Positions 32,670 to 41,186 of a stretch of DNA of 64,000 bases are shown here, one piece after another. Position numbers and translations under genes: made by a program. The stretch lies in NCBI RefSeq assembly GCF_023273875.1, contig NZ_CP096882.1, positions 1,736,001 through 1,800,000 of the forward strand, in the 5' to 3' direction. Source of the DNA: Pseudarthrobacter sp. SSS035 (GTDB lineage: Bacteria > Actinomycetota > Actinomycetes > Actinomycetales > Micrococcaceae). Under the pieces are notes generated by a model. The model was not told the origin of the DNA, did not search any database, and saw nothing but the letters and a program-made list of their open reading frames with translations. Each line of letters starts with the position of its first letter. Position 1 is the first letter of the stretch.

Positions 32670-33872
32670 TCAACCCGTGCGTACGGGTATCCCGTGGCGC
32701 GCGATGACCTTGCCGCGTTTCAGCACGAGCCGCCGCGGCGGTCGGGCTGCGACTGCCTCGCCGATGCTCGAGGCATCGATGAGGAAGAGATCAGCGGGTG
32801 CGCCGGGTTCGATCCGGGCGGGTTCGCGCCCGAGGGCGATTGCCCCGCCGCTGACCGCCACGTCGAATGCGGTGGCGATCTGCTCGTCGGTGCGGAAGCC
32901 GTTGCGGTATGCGAGGTGGAAGGTGCGGTCGAGCATGTCGCCGTTTCCGTACGGGCCCCAGAGGTCTCTCACGCCGTCGTTGCCCGCGCCAATGTTGACC
33001 CCGCGCCCTCGCAGCTCGGCGACCGGCAGCACCGGTGTGTTGTAGACCGTTGCCGTCAGTAGGGAAATCCGCGCCTCGGCGAGGCCCTGCGAGATCCGCT
33101 CGGACTGGGCGCGGTCGACCTCGACGATGGCCACGCCGTGCGAGATCGCGACCTGACCCTCGAGCCCGTGCCGCAGCACACGCTCGATGATGAGCTCCAT
33201 CGTGTGCGCACCGAGGGTGCCGCGCTCGTGCAGGTGGATGTCTAGCCTGGTGCCGTAGGTCTCGGCGAGCCCGAAGATCAGATCGAGGTGACGCACCGAG
33301 TCGCGTTCGAGCGCGGCGGGGTCGATGCCTCCGAGGCATCCGACCAGACCCTGCTGAAGGGCCGATTCGAGCAGCTCGGCCGTGCCGGGGCGAGTCAGCA
33401 GCCCGCCCTGCGGGAAGGCGACCTGTTCGACGTCGATCACATCGGCCAGCTCTTCGGCGACGCTCGTGACGAGCTCGAGACCGCGCAGCCCGATTTCGGG
33501 ATCGACGTCGGTGTGCGTGCGGGCGAGGGTCGTCCCGGTGGCGGCCATTTGTTCGAGCAGCGCGTGCACGCCGTCGCGGCTGGGCAGGCCGAGCTCCGCG
33601 CGGCCCCGCTCGCCGTTCGCGATGCGGTCCTCGAGCACGGGCCCTGCGGAATGCGGAACCCAGTCGCGGCCCCAGAGGCTCTTGTCGACGTGGCAGTGGG
33701 CGTCGACCATTCCTGGCAGCGCGAGCGCACCGGCGCCGTCCTCGCGCACCGCCGCGGCGGCGTCGATGACACCGGACGGCTGGATCTGCGCGATGCGACC
33801 GTCCTGGACGAGCAGGTCCACCGGCGGCGCTTCATGCGCCAGCCGAACGCGCTCAATGAGTGTGCGTTGCAT
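32670..33872 (-). CDS. cytosine-deaminase-like amidohydrolase, copy 2
   Basis: A 400-residue paralogue of the protein at 28681-29877. Motifs fall at almost the same residues: His59 and His61 in DAHCHVDKS, the DIHLHE strand at 211-216 (with Glu instead of Asp), His245 in ISHGVA, and GAGNDGVRD where copy 1 has GLGTDGIRD. The Asp ligand is kept but the preceding Thr is Asn. The ATG at 33872 has GGGAGG six bases upstream. First gene of the operon; an operator-like palindrome overlaps its start codon and others lie upstream. Confidence 0.87.
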   Translation of the reverse strand: MQRTLIERVRLAHEAPPVDLLVQDGRIAQIQPSGVIDAAAAVREDGAGALALPGMVDAHCHVDKSLWGRDWVPHSAGPVLEDRIANGERGRAELGLPSRDGVHALLEQMAATGTTLARTHTDVDPEIGLRGLELVTSVAEELADVIDVEQVAFPQGGLLTRPGTAELLESALQQGLVGCLGGIDPAALERDSVRHLDLIFGLAETYGTRLDIHLHERGTLGAHTMELIIERVLRHGLEGQVAISHGVAIVEVDRAQSERISQGLAEARISLLTATVYNTPVLPVAELRGRGVNIGAGNDGVRDLWGPYGNGDMLDRTFHLAYRNGFRTDEQIATAFDVAVSGGAIALGREPARIEPGAPADLFLIDASSIGEAVAARPPRRLVLKRGKVIARHGIPVRTG

Positions 33873-33878
33873 ACCAAA
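33867..33878. promoter_or_regulatory. TTTGGTATGCAA element over the amidohydrolase start codon
   Basis: On the minus strand the sequence TTTGGTATGCAA covers the start codon of the amidohydrolase. It differs by one position from the TTGGTATGCCAA-type sites nearby, so it may be an extra operator half; it could also be chance. Confidence 0.3.
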
Positions 33879-33890
33879 CCTCCCGCTCTT

Positions 33891-33904
33891 GTGACGATCG
33901 TCAC
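33891..33904. promoter_or_regulatory. GTGACGATCGTCAC perfect palindrome
   Basis: A 14-bp perfect palindrome 18 bases upstream of the leftward amidohydrolase, in the promoter region shared with the PaaX-type regulator. Closely related elements are at 36545-36557 and 40254-40264, and half-sites TGACGAT are at 35230-35236 and 35310-35316 (reverse). Confidence 0.55.
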
Positions 33905-33934
33905 GTTGTCTCCATAAACACATAGTAGGTGCTT

Positions 33935-33946
33935 TTGGTATTCCAA
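33935..33946. promoter_or_regulatory. TTGGTATTCCAA operator-like site
   Basis: Near-perfect palindrome (central mismatch only) in the 338-base divergent interval between the amidohydrolase and the PaaX-type gene. The interval contains no gene. Confidence 0.5.
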
Positions 33947-34028
33947 GGCAATACCAGCATCGCCAAATTCTGATTATTTCCGCTGCTTGTAACTAAATTA
34001 ACCGCACAAGAAGTTGCCAGCATGCAAC

Positions 34029-34040
34029 TTGGCATACCAA
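34029..34040. promoter_or_regulatory. TTGGCATACCAA operator-like site
   Basis: Second site of the same type, 94 bases after the first and closer to the PaaX-type regulator gene. Palindromic except for the centre. Confidence 0.5.
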
Positions 34041-34210
34041 ATATGGATTTGAAGTTCACGAGAGGAATCGTTTCGGCAATGTGTGTCTGCTGGCTGAGGG
34101 CCGGCAAATTCCGGGCGTCGCCGTCGGGCATCGCAGGGCCCGGCAACTCCCGCCCTATGATGAAAACGATTGTTGCCTTCACCCCTTGGCGCAGAAACGA
34201 GGATCCACCC

Positions 34211-35095
34211 ATGTTGGCCATCCCCGCACCACCGGTGCGCCACCAGCAGCTCATTGTCACGATCTACGGGCTCTATGGCCGCAGCTCGGGCGATGCGCTT
34301 CCGGTATCCGTGCTGATATCCATGCTGGGTTCCCTCGGTTACGACGCCCCGGGAGTCAGATCCTCCGTCTCCCGACTGAAGGCCAAGGGTGTCCTCAAGA
34401 GCATCCGCCAGAACGGTGTCGCCAAGTACGAACTTTCCGAGGCGGTCCTCGACGTCTTCCGGGAAGGCGACCAGAGAATCTTCGCGCCGGAGCGGGCCAC
34501 CCCGCTGGATGCCTGGGTTCTTGCCGTCTTCTCGGTTCCGGAATCCATGCGGAACCGTCGGCACCAGCTGCGCTCCGAACTGTCCGGCCTTGGTTTCGGT
34601 TCCGTGGCCTCGGGCGTGTGGATAGCCCCCGCCCAGATCCTGGAGCAGGCCCGTGAGCGGCTCACCGCGCGGGGGCTCATCCAGTTTGTGGACTTCTTCC
34701 AGGGCGACTACCTGTTTGACGGGCCCATGCGGCCGAAGGTTGCCGAGTGGTGGGACCTGGAAGCCATCGACGAGCAGTTCGCCGACTTCCTGGACCTCTA
34801 CGAGGGCGCCGGTGAACTCTGGGCCGGGCTGGTGGACGACGATCCAGAGGCTGCCCTGGCCGAATCGACGGCCGAGCTGCGCCGCGACGCGTTCCGCTAC
34901 TACATCCCGATGCTGACAGTGTGGCGCCGCTTCCCATACAGGGACCCGAATCTCCCGCTGGAATACCTGCCGGAAGACTGGAAAAGCCCCACGGTCCGGA
35001 AAACGTTCCAGGCTGTGCACCGGCTGGCCGCGCCCTTGGCGGCGGCCCACGCGAACGAACTCATCCACGGCCAGGCGGACCTCCCAGCCCACTAA
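34211..35095 (+). CDS. PaaX-family transcriptional regulator
   Basis: A 294-residue protein of the PaaX type, the repressor family of phenylacetyl-CoA and related aromatic CoA pathways. The N-terminal wHTH is at about 15-75 (QQLIVTIYGLYGRSSGDALP, then APGVRSSVSRLKAKGVLKS) and the PaaX central and C-terminal domains follow (YELSEAVLDVFREGDQRIF, WVLAVFSVPE, YRDPNLPLEYLPEDW). Length is normal for the family. The ATG at 34211 has GAGGA seven bases upstream; a longer frame to 34022 is discounted. It is the natural candidate reader of one of the two palindrome families around it. Confidence 0.88.
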   Translation: MLAIPAPPVRHQQLIVTIYGLYGRSSGDALPVSVLISMLGSLGYDAPGVRSSVSRLKAKGVLKSIRQNGVAKYELSEAVLDVFREGDQRIFAPERATPLDAWVLAVFSVPESMRNRRHQLRSELSGLGFGSVASGVWIAPAQILEQARERLTARGLIQFVDFFQGDYLFDGPMRPKVAEWWDLEAIDEQFADFLDLYEGAGELWAGLVDDDPEAALAESTAELRRDAFRYYIPMLTVWRRFPYRDPNLPLEYLPEDWKSPTVRKTFQAVHRLAAPLAAAHANELIHGQADLPAH

Positions 35096-35492
35096 GGGGC
35101 TGGTCCACGCTTGGCCGGACGGGCACGCGACTCTCTCCTTGAATGCGCACACCGGCTTCCTGCATGCCCCTTCGGCGTTGATTGACGACTTATGCATAAA
35201 AATCGACGGTCGTTACAGATTAGTCATTTTGACGATACAATCGCCTCCTCCCCGCCCACAAATAGCCCTCCGCAACGCTGGGAGGCCGCCCATGCCCGCC
35301 ATGGGTAGGATCGTCAAAAACCGTCTTTGGTATGCCAGGTGGTTTCGTCATGCTCACTTGGCTTCGTGAAGCCTGCGCAAAAAAACCGCATTGACAGGAA
35401 ACATCCCATCAATCATTGACGGTAATTTCTCGCTTGGTATACCGTTGGCGCAATCGACGCCCCATCGCAAAGACCAACAACCGGAGGTGCCC
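35096..35492. promoter_or_regulatory. regulatory interval before the cyclodeaminase gene
   Basis: 397 bases without a gene. It holds TTGGTATGCCAG at 35327-35338, TTGGTATACCGT at 35434-35445 and TGACGAT half-sites at 35230-35236 and 35310-35316, so both palindrome families of the neighbourhood meet here. The site at 35434 lies 48 bases before the start codon, where a repressor could block a promoter. Confidence 0.5.
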
Positions 35493-36479
35493 ATGACACT
35501 CATTCTCACCGCTTCAGCCCTTGAAGATTTGGCCAGCATGGCCGAAACTATCGCCGCCGTCGAATGTGGCTTCGTCGATATCGCACGAGGCACTGCCCAA
35601 CAGCCCGCTCCGATGTCCCTTCACCTGCCGTCTTCGGACGCACGGTATCTGCTCATGTCCGGGCTGGCTGACACGCAGCAACTCGCGGCCGTGAAGCTGC
35701 TGTCCGATATTCCCGCGAACCGTGAAGCTGGACTACCCACGCAGCGTTCAAGCATCTTGCTGGCGGACCAGCGCACCGGGGAAACGCTTGCTCTTCTCGA
35801 CGGCCGGGTTCCCACCCGCGTCCGGACCGCTGCGGCAAGCGCTGTGGCGAGCAAGTACCTAGCCCGCCCGGACAGTTCAACGCTCGGCCTCATTGGCGCC
35901 GGCGCCCTGGCGATCGCCCACGTCGAGGCCCTGCTGCACGTGCTACCCATCAAGAAGGTTGTCGTCTGGTCCCGCAGCAAAGCCACCATTCAGGCCTTCG
36001 AAGCGAGGACCGCGCATCACGCCATCGAGTTCGTGGCAGCATCCAGCGTCCAGGAAACGGTGGAAGCCGCTGATGTCCTCTGCACGCTGACACCATCCGA
36101 AGAGCCCCTGGTCCGTGGCGGCTGGTTCCGTCCGGGGCTCCACATCAATGCGGTCGGGGCCCGCCCCCGGCTAACCCACCGTGAAATAGATTCGGCCGGG
36201 ATGGGCCGCTCCAAGGTCTTCGTCGACAGCATGGAGACCGCCGTACAGAAGTCCGGCGATCTCATGATGGCCGTGTCCGAGGGTGCCATCTCGCTCGACG
36301 AGGTTCGGGGTGAACTCGGTGCGGTCATTGCCGGGCAGTTGGCCGGGCGTGACAACGACGACGACGTCACCCTCTTCAATTCAGTGGGCATCGGCATGCA
36401 GGACCTGGCCATCGGCCGCCTGCTGTATGACGCCGCCGTGCGGCACGGCCTCGGAACGGACATTGACATGTCGCGCTGA
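35493..36479 (+). CDS. ornithine cyclodeaminase / mu-crystallin family protein
   Basis: A 328-residue NAD(P)-dependent protein of the OCD/mu-crystallin family, whose members deaminate ornithine to proline or reduce or oxidise imino and alpha-amino acids. The Lys region AAVKLLSDIP, the Rossmann loop GLIGAGALAIAH and the GADVL-like EAADVLCTLT segment are recognisable, as is DGRVPTRVRTAAASAVASKYL. The ATG has GGAGG five bases upstream. A cyclic imine metabolism role together with the amidohydrolase and MFS genes downstream is inferred. Confidence 0.87.
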   Translation: MTLILTASALEDLASMAETIAAVECGFVDIARGTAQQPAPMSLHLPSSDARYLLMSGLADTQQLAAVKLLSDIPANREAGLPTQRSSILLADQRTGETLALLDGRVPTRVRTAAASAVASKYLARPDSSTLGLIGAGALAIAHVEALLHVLPIKKVVVWSRSKATIQAFEARTAHHAIEFVAASSVQETVEAADVLCTLTPSEEPLVRGGWFRPGLHINAVGARPRLTHREIDSAGMGRSKVFVDSMETAVQKSGDLMMAVSEGAISLDEVRGELGAVIAGQLAGRDNDDDVTLFNSVGIGMQDLAIGRLLYDAAVRHGLGTDIDMSR

Positions 36480-36544
36480 AATAAACGAAACATCCGTTGC
36501 GCCTTTGGTGTCAACGGGATACGTCACGGGCATATCCCACTTCC

Positions 36545-36557
36545 GTGACGATAGTCA
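36545..36557. promoter_or_regulatory. GTGACGATAGTCA operator-like site
   Basis: One mismatch from the perfect palindrome at 33891-33904, located 113 bases upstream of the YtcJ-type gene. It also forms part of a CGTCACGG / CCGTGACG inverted repeat (36522-36550). Confidence 0.45.
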
Positions 36558-36669
36558 ATGTTGCTACATATTTCGCGATCGCCGTCTGGCTTCCGGTATA
36601 TCCCGGCAGTGCATGGCAGGGACCGCGGCAAGAAAGCCGGCAACTTTTACGACCTCCCGGAAGGCCTCC

Positions 36670-38394
36670 ATGAAAAGCCATGATTCTTCACCCGCTGGCG
36701 AACCAGCTGATTTCATCATCCGTGGCGCCCTTGTGCTCACGATGAACCCCGAGCAACCAAGGGCCAGCGCCGTGGCCGTGCGGGGAAACACGATCGTCTT
36801 CGTCGGGAACGACCAGCACGCGGAACAATTCCTTGGACCGGCCACCACGGTGGTGGACGCGAAGGGCCGGTTCATCTGCCCGGGGTTCCACGATTCGCAC
36901 AACCACATGCTGATGACCGGCCTCGGGATGCTGATCCCCACCCTTTCCGGCGCACGGTCCGTCGGTGAGTTGCTGACGGTCTTGCGTACGCAGGCCGATG
37001 ATACGCCGGCCGGCACCTGGGTGGTCTCCGCGGGTGACTGGCATGAGAGCAGGCTGCACGAAGCCCGCATGGCGTCCCGGGCTGAACTGGACGAGGCATG
37101 CCCCGCACACCCTGCGGTGCTCCGTCGGGGTGGGCACAATATTGTCCTGAACAGCATGGCGCTTGAACGCCTGGAGATTGCCGAAGACTCCCAAGCCCCG
37201 GCAAGTGCTACGTATGTCAGGGACAACGGCCGCCTGACCGGGCAGATCATCGGCAATGCCCACGTGACGGATCTGCTCGACCTGCTCCCAAAACCTGGCC
37301 CGAACCAGTACCGCGAGGCTCTTGAGACTGTCCAGCGCCGTTACAGCGCGGCCGGAATCACCTCAGTGATCGACCCTGCCCTGACCCTTGAGGAAATGCA
37401 GCTGTACCGCTCCCTGGCGGCTTCTTCGGGGCTGCAGGTACGGGTCTCGATGCTCTGGCGCGTTCCCCCTCCCAGAGTCGGAGTGGACGCCGCCGTCCGG
37501 ATGATTGAATCCGGGCAGGTCCAGGTTGACGACGGCGATGGTTGGGCGCGCACGATCGGCGTCAAGATCTGTGTGGACGGCGGGGTGGAAACGGGCTACT
37601 ACCGGGAGCAGTACCGGCGGGTGGATGACATCGATCATCCCCGCGGCAAGCCTTTCCTGGGAACCGAAGACCTTGACCGTCTTTGCAAGGCAGCGAATCT
37701 GGCGGGCTTGCCCGTCGGCGCCCACTGCGTGGGGGATGCAGGCATTGACATGGTCCTGGATGCCTACGAAAAGGCGAACGTCCTGAAGCCATTGGAGGGT
37801 CAGCGCTGGACGTTGATCCACATGCTCTACCCACATTCAGAACACTGGGACCGTGTCAACGCGCTGGGCGTGGGCATCGCCGCCCAGGAGCCGCTCCATT
37901 TCGCCTTGGGCAGCGGTTTTGCCGAGTATCTCGGCAGCGACAGGGCTGCGGCAATTGCCCCACTGGCAGACTACTTGGCCAAGTGCGAAAATCCGATCGG
38001 CGGCGGCTCGGACAGCCCCGTTGCCCCGTATGAACCGTTGCTGGGAATCGAGGCCTCCGTGACGCGCTCCACTCGGTCCGCGGGAGTTCTGGGCCACGAG
38101 TTCGCCATATCACCCCGCGATGCCCTGGCCATGTACACGAGCGGCAGCGCATGGTGTGCGAACGCCGAACGCCGGCTGGGCACCCTGGCACCAGGGATGC
38201 TGGCGGACCTGGTGGTCCTGTCCGACGACCCAGGCGCGGTTGCCAGCCATGACATCGGAGCCATCGAGGTCCTCCTGACGGTTGTGGACGGGCGCGTCAG
38301 CCACGGCGAATTTGACGGCGGCGTGCTCCCCCGCATCCAGGCTCTCCCCTGCCTCGAACCAGCCCACCCGGGCGAAATCACTGAGAGAAAGTGA
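36670..38394 (+). CDS. YtcJ-type amidohydrolase
   Basis: A 574-residue metal-dependent hydrolase of the amidohydrolase_3/YtcJ group. The metal motif is DSHNHM (H-x-H variant HNH), followed by GTWVVSAGDWHESRL and RGGHNIVLNS typical of the group, a VKICVDGGVETG strand, AHCVGDAGIDMVLDAYE, and the Asp ligand in GGSDSPV. Enzymes of this family act on amides, formamides and cyclic compounds, mostly uncharacterised. The ATG has GGAAGG five bases upstream. It is followed after 4 bases by an MFS importer, so the two probably serve one substrate. Confidence 0.88.
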   Translation: MKSHDSSPAGEPADFIIRGALVLTMNPEQPRASAVAVRGNTIVFVGNDQHAEQFLGPATTVVDAKGRFICPGFHDSHNHMLMTGLGMLIPTLSGARSVGELLTVLRTQADDTPAGTWVVSAGDWHESRLHEARMASRAELDEACPAHPAVLRRGGHNIVLNSMALERLEIAEDSQAPASATYVRDNGRLTGQIIGNAHVTDLLDLLPKPGPNQYREALETVQRRYSAAGITSVIDPALTLEEMQLYRSLAASSGLQVRVSMLWRVPPPRVGVDAAVRMIESGQVQVDDGDGWARTIGVKICVDGGVETGYYREQYRRVDDIDHPRGKPFLGTEDLDRLCKAANLAGLPVGAHCVGDAGIDMVLDAYEKANVLKPLEGQRWTLIHMLYPHSEHWDRVNALGVGIAAQEPLHFALGSGFAEYLGSDRAAAIAPLADYLAKCENPIGGGSDSPVAPYEPLLGIEASVTRSTRSAGVLGHEFAISPRDALAMYTSGSAWCANAERRLGTLAPGMLADLVVLSDDPGAVASHDIGAIEVLLTVVDGRVSHGEFDGGVLPRIQALPCLEPAHPGEITERK

Positions 38395-38398
38395 AACC

Positions 38399-39658
38399 AT
38401 GAATAGTCACCCTGTTCCAACGGCTCCCCCTACGGAAGGTGCCCCCGCACTTCAAGCGGTCCGGCCGCTGCGCTGGGCGGTCATCCTCCTGACCTTCCTG
38501 GCTGTGGTCCTCGATGGATTCGACACCGCTTCCATGGGGCTGTCCATTCCTTCCCTTTCGGCCGCATGGGGAGCGACCCCAGCCGCCTTCACCGCACCGC
38601 TGATCGCCACCAACGCCGGTGTGGTCATCGGATATATCGCCTGCTGGCGGATCTCCGCCCAACTCGGATTGCGGCTCACACTGATCGGGGGGACGGCAAT
38701 CTTCGCGGTGGGCTCAGCCGTGACCGCCCTGTCGGGTGATATCACCATGATGGCCTTGGCAAGGCTCATCACAGGGTTTGGATTGGGCGCCGTATTGCCG
38801 TCGGCCGTTTCCCTGGCCACCCACGGCGCGTCGGCGCGTACGCGCGAACGACTCGCGGTCCTGGTCACGATGGGGCTGTCCGCGGGATCCCTCGCTGCCG
38901 GACTCAGTGGCGGCAACCTGATCGGCGCCTACGGATGGCAATCCATCTTCTGGGTGGGGGCCATCCTACCGACTGTTCTCCTGCCCATGATGTGGTTCGG
39001 CATTGCCGATGTCCGAATCACGGCACAACACCGGGGGCTGGAAAGGTCGGGTGTAGGCAGTTTGTTCGGCGGAGGAATGACGCCGCGCACACTGCTCCTG
39101 TGGGCCTTCGCGTTCCTGATCTTCACCACCTTCTATGCCTTCTCCTCCTGGCTCCCCACTCTCTTGCTTAGCTATGGCTTCAGCCCGTCCATGGCCCCAC
39201 TGGGTGCTGCTTCGCTGGGAATCGGAGGCATCCTGGGTGCTTCGCTGCTGATCATTTTCGCAGGCAAGTTCCCCACGAGCCGAATGCTCATTGCTGCCGG
39301 TGCCCTGGCCATCGTCTTCCTGATGCTGGTCTCGTTCACCAGGCCCGGCCCCGTGCTCCTGTTGATTCTGTTCACAGGGGTCGGTGCCGGACTTGCCAGC
39401 AGCATGGTCGGCCAGGCGGCCGTCGCCGTGAGTGCCTATTCGGAGGCTTCACGGACGGCCGGTGTCGGTTGGGCCTCGGCCATGGGCCGTATGGGCTCGA
39501 TCGCCGGCCCCGCAGCCGGCGGCCTGATGCTCGCCGCTGGCCAGTCAGCCCAGACTGTTGTGGTGATGGCCTGCGCTCCCGTGGTGTTGGCGGTCGTGGC
39601 AATGACTCTTCTCGCACGAAGAACCGCAGGAAAAACGCCTAGCATGACGCGCCGGTAG
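38399..39658 (+). CDS. MFS transporter, aromatic acid:H+ symporter type
   Basis: A 419-residue MFS permease with the AAHS (BenK/PcaK) hallmarks: TM1 motif LDGFDTASMG with its essential Asp residues, loop GLRLTLIGGTAIFAVGS, and the ARLITGFGLGAVLPSAVS stretch. About twelve hydrophobic segments. It begins 4 bases after the YtcJ-type hydrolase and ends at a strong terminator. Members import benzoate, 4-hydroxybenzoate or related acids; here the ligand is probably the hydrolase substrate. Confidence 0.9.
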   Translation: MNSHPVPTAPPTEGAPALQAVRPLRWAVILLTFLAVVLDGFDTASMGLSIPSLSAAWGATPAAFTAPLIATNAGVVIGYIACWRISAQLGLRLTLIGGTAIFAVGSAVTALSGDITMMALARLITGFGLGAVLPSAVSLATHGASARTRERLAVLVTMGLSAGSLAAGLSGGNLIGAYGWQSIFWVGAILPTVLLPMMWFGIADVRITAQHRGLERSGVGSLFGGGMTPRTLLLWAFAFLIFTTFYAFSSWLPTLLLSYGFSPSMAPLGAASLGIGGILGASLLIIFAGKFPTSRMLIAAGALAIVFLMLVSFTRPGPVLLLILFTGVGAGLASSMVGQAAVAVSAYSEASRTAGVGWASAMGRMGSIAGPAAGGLMLAAGQSAQTVVVMACAPVVLAVVAMTLLARRTAGKTPSMTRR

Positions 39659-39666
39659 CGCGAACA

Positions 39667-39726
39667 GACAGCAGAATGCCCGCGATTGGCGCCAATGGCG
39701 GCACCCGTCGCGGGCATTCTGCTGTC
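39667..39726. terminator. bidirectional hairpin terminator
   Basis: Perfect 19-bp arms from 39667-39685 and 39708-39726, sharing the core CAGCAGAATGCCCGC, with a 22-base loop that itself contains the palindrome TTGGCGCCAA. It lies between the converging MFS and RidA-family genes. Confidence 0.8.
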
Positions 39727-39771
39727 CGGCCACAACCCTCGGCCGGCCCTTGCATGTTCAGTGGGCGTCTC

Positions 39772-40170
39772 TCAGCCCTCCGGGATCACCGCAATGCCCT
39801 GGATTTCGATCAGAGCCTCTTTCTGCCATAGCCGGGTGACGCCGATACCCGCCATTGCCGGGTACTCGGAACCGGCCATTTCACGCCAGATGCGTCCGAT
39901 CTCGCGCCCGTTCGCCATATAGTCGTCCACGTCCGTGAGGTAGATGGTCACGTTGACGAGGTCCTCGGGCTGGCCGCCCGCCTCCCGCAGCGTTGTCAGG
40001 ACGTTGGAGAACGCCTGCTTGAACTGTTCAACGATGCCGCCGGGAACGATGTTCATGTTCTTGTCCAGGGCCGTCTGGCCGCCCAGGAAGATTGTGTTGC
40101 CGGCAAGAATGCCGTGCGCAAAACCCGAAGGCTTGGGGAGCGATTCCGGGTTGATCGTCTGGTGGCTCAT
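39772..40170 (-). CDS. RidA-family enamine/imine deaminase
   Basis: A 132-residue YjgF/YER057c/UK114 protein. RidA proteins form trimers and hydrolyse reactive enamines or imines to ketones and ammonia. The family core is present: GGQTALDKN, LVNVTIYLTDVDDY, and VTRLWQKEALIEIQGIAV with the conserved Arg before the last strand. It is divergent from the aromatic operon, which contains a step predicted to produce an enamine (2-amino-5-oxocyclohexene-carboxyl-CoA), so it may deaminate that intermediate. Confidence 0.88.
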   Translation of the reverse strand: MSHQTINPESLPKPSGFAHGILAGNTIFLGGQTALDKNMNIVPGGIVEQFKQAFSNVLTTLREAGGQPEDLVNVTIYLTDVDDYMANGREIGRIWREMAGSEYPAMAGIGVTRLWQKEALIEIQGIAVIPEG

Positions 40171-40253
40171 GCTGTTCCTCCTGGTCGTGGCAACTGCAAA
40201 ACTTTTGGAAAGCCTCTGTGCAGATCATTTCTGCCGTGCTACCTTGAGCATAT

Positions 40254-40264
40254 GTGACGATCGT
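40254..40264. promoter_or_regulatory. GTGACGATCGT element in the aromatic operon promoter
   Basis: Matches the first 11 of 14 bases of the perfect palindrome at 33891-33904. It lies in the 132-base divergent promoter between the RidA gene and the aromatic operon, 39 bases from the first start codon. Confidence 0.45.
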
Positions 40265-40302
40265 AAAAAAGTCGACACATCAATTTCGAAGGGACAGAAC
40301 GC

Positions 40303-41145
40303 ATGAAACTTGCCACCTTGCGCACGGCCGGCGGAGGCACGACGGCGGCACTCGCCACGGGCCCCGACACGTACGTCGCGTTGCCGGCCACCGACGTCGG
40401 GGCGCTCCTCGCCCAGCCGGATTGGCAGGCCATCGTTCGTGGAACTGAAGCGACGGAAGACACGATCACCGACGCCGACCTCGCCCCCCTCCTTCCCCAG
40501 GCCGGGAAGGTCATCTGCTGCGGCCTGAACTATGGCGATCACATCCAGGAGATGGGCCGCGAGCTTCCCGAGTACCCCACGCTCTTCGCCAAGTACGCGG
40601 ATACGCTGGTCGGCGCTTCGGACACCGTGGAAGTCCACGGCAGCGGCAGCGTCGACTGGGAAGCCGAGCTCGGCGTCGTCGTTGGTGCTGAACTGTTCCG
40701 CGCGGACGAGGACCAAGCACGCGAGGCAATCGCCGGGTACACGGTCGCCAACGACGTCTCCATGCGCGACTGGCAAAGCCGGACTCTTCAATGGTTCCAG
40801 GGCAAGGCCTTCGACGGAACCACGCCGGTGGGCCCGGTCATGCTGACCGCTGACGAAGCGGACGGCGACTTTGAGGTCCGCGGCTACGTCAACGGTGAAC
40901 TCGTGCAGCACGGTAACACCAGCACCTTGGTGTTTGGCCCGGCGAAGCTGCTGTCCTACATTTCCCAGTTCACCACGCTGCGCCCCGGCGACCTTGTCCT
41001 GACGGGTACGCCCGGCGGAGTGGGGATGGGAATGACTCCCCCGCGTTTCCTCAGCGACGGGGACGTCCTCACCACTGAAATCGACGGGATCGGCAGGCTG
41101 GAGAACCTCTTCCGGATCTACGCTCCCGTCGTCGCCGACGCCTAA
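40303..41145 (+). CDS. fumarylacetoacetate hydrolase family protein
   Basis: A 280-residue FAH-fold enzyme. These cleave C-C bonds of beta-diketones (fumarylpyruvate, fumarylacetoacetate), decarboxylate, or hydrate. Metal-binding region: VDWEAELGVVVG with acidic ligands, then ANDVSMRDWQ and KAFDGTTPVGPVM, and the closing GDLVLTGTPGGVG. As first gene of the aromatic operon it probably cleaves the ring-derived diketone at the end of the pathway, although it could instead act on a hydroxylated intermediate. Confidence 0.88.
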   Translation: MKLATLRTAGGGTTAALATGPDTYVALPATDVGALLAQPDWQAIVRGTEATEDTITDADLAPLLPQAGKVICCGLNYGDHIQEMGRELPEYPTLFAKYADTLVGASDTVEVHGSGSVDWEAELGVVVGAELFRADEDQAREAIAGYTVANDVSMRDWQSRTLQWFQGKAFDGTTPVGPVMLTADEADGDFEVRGYVNGELVQHGNTSTLVFGPAKLLSYISQFTTLRPGDLVLTGTPGGVGMGMTPPRFLSDGDVLTTEIDGIGRLENLFRIYAPVVADA

Positions 41146-41186
41146 AGACAGCCCAAGCAACTACCACTTCAAAGGAGTGACCAACC

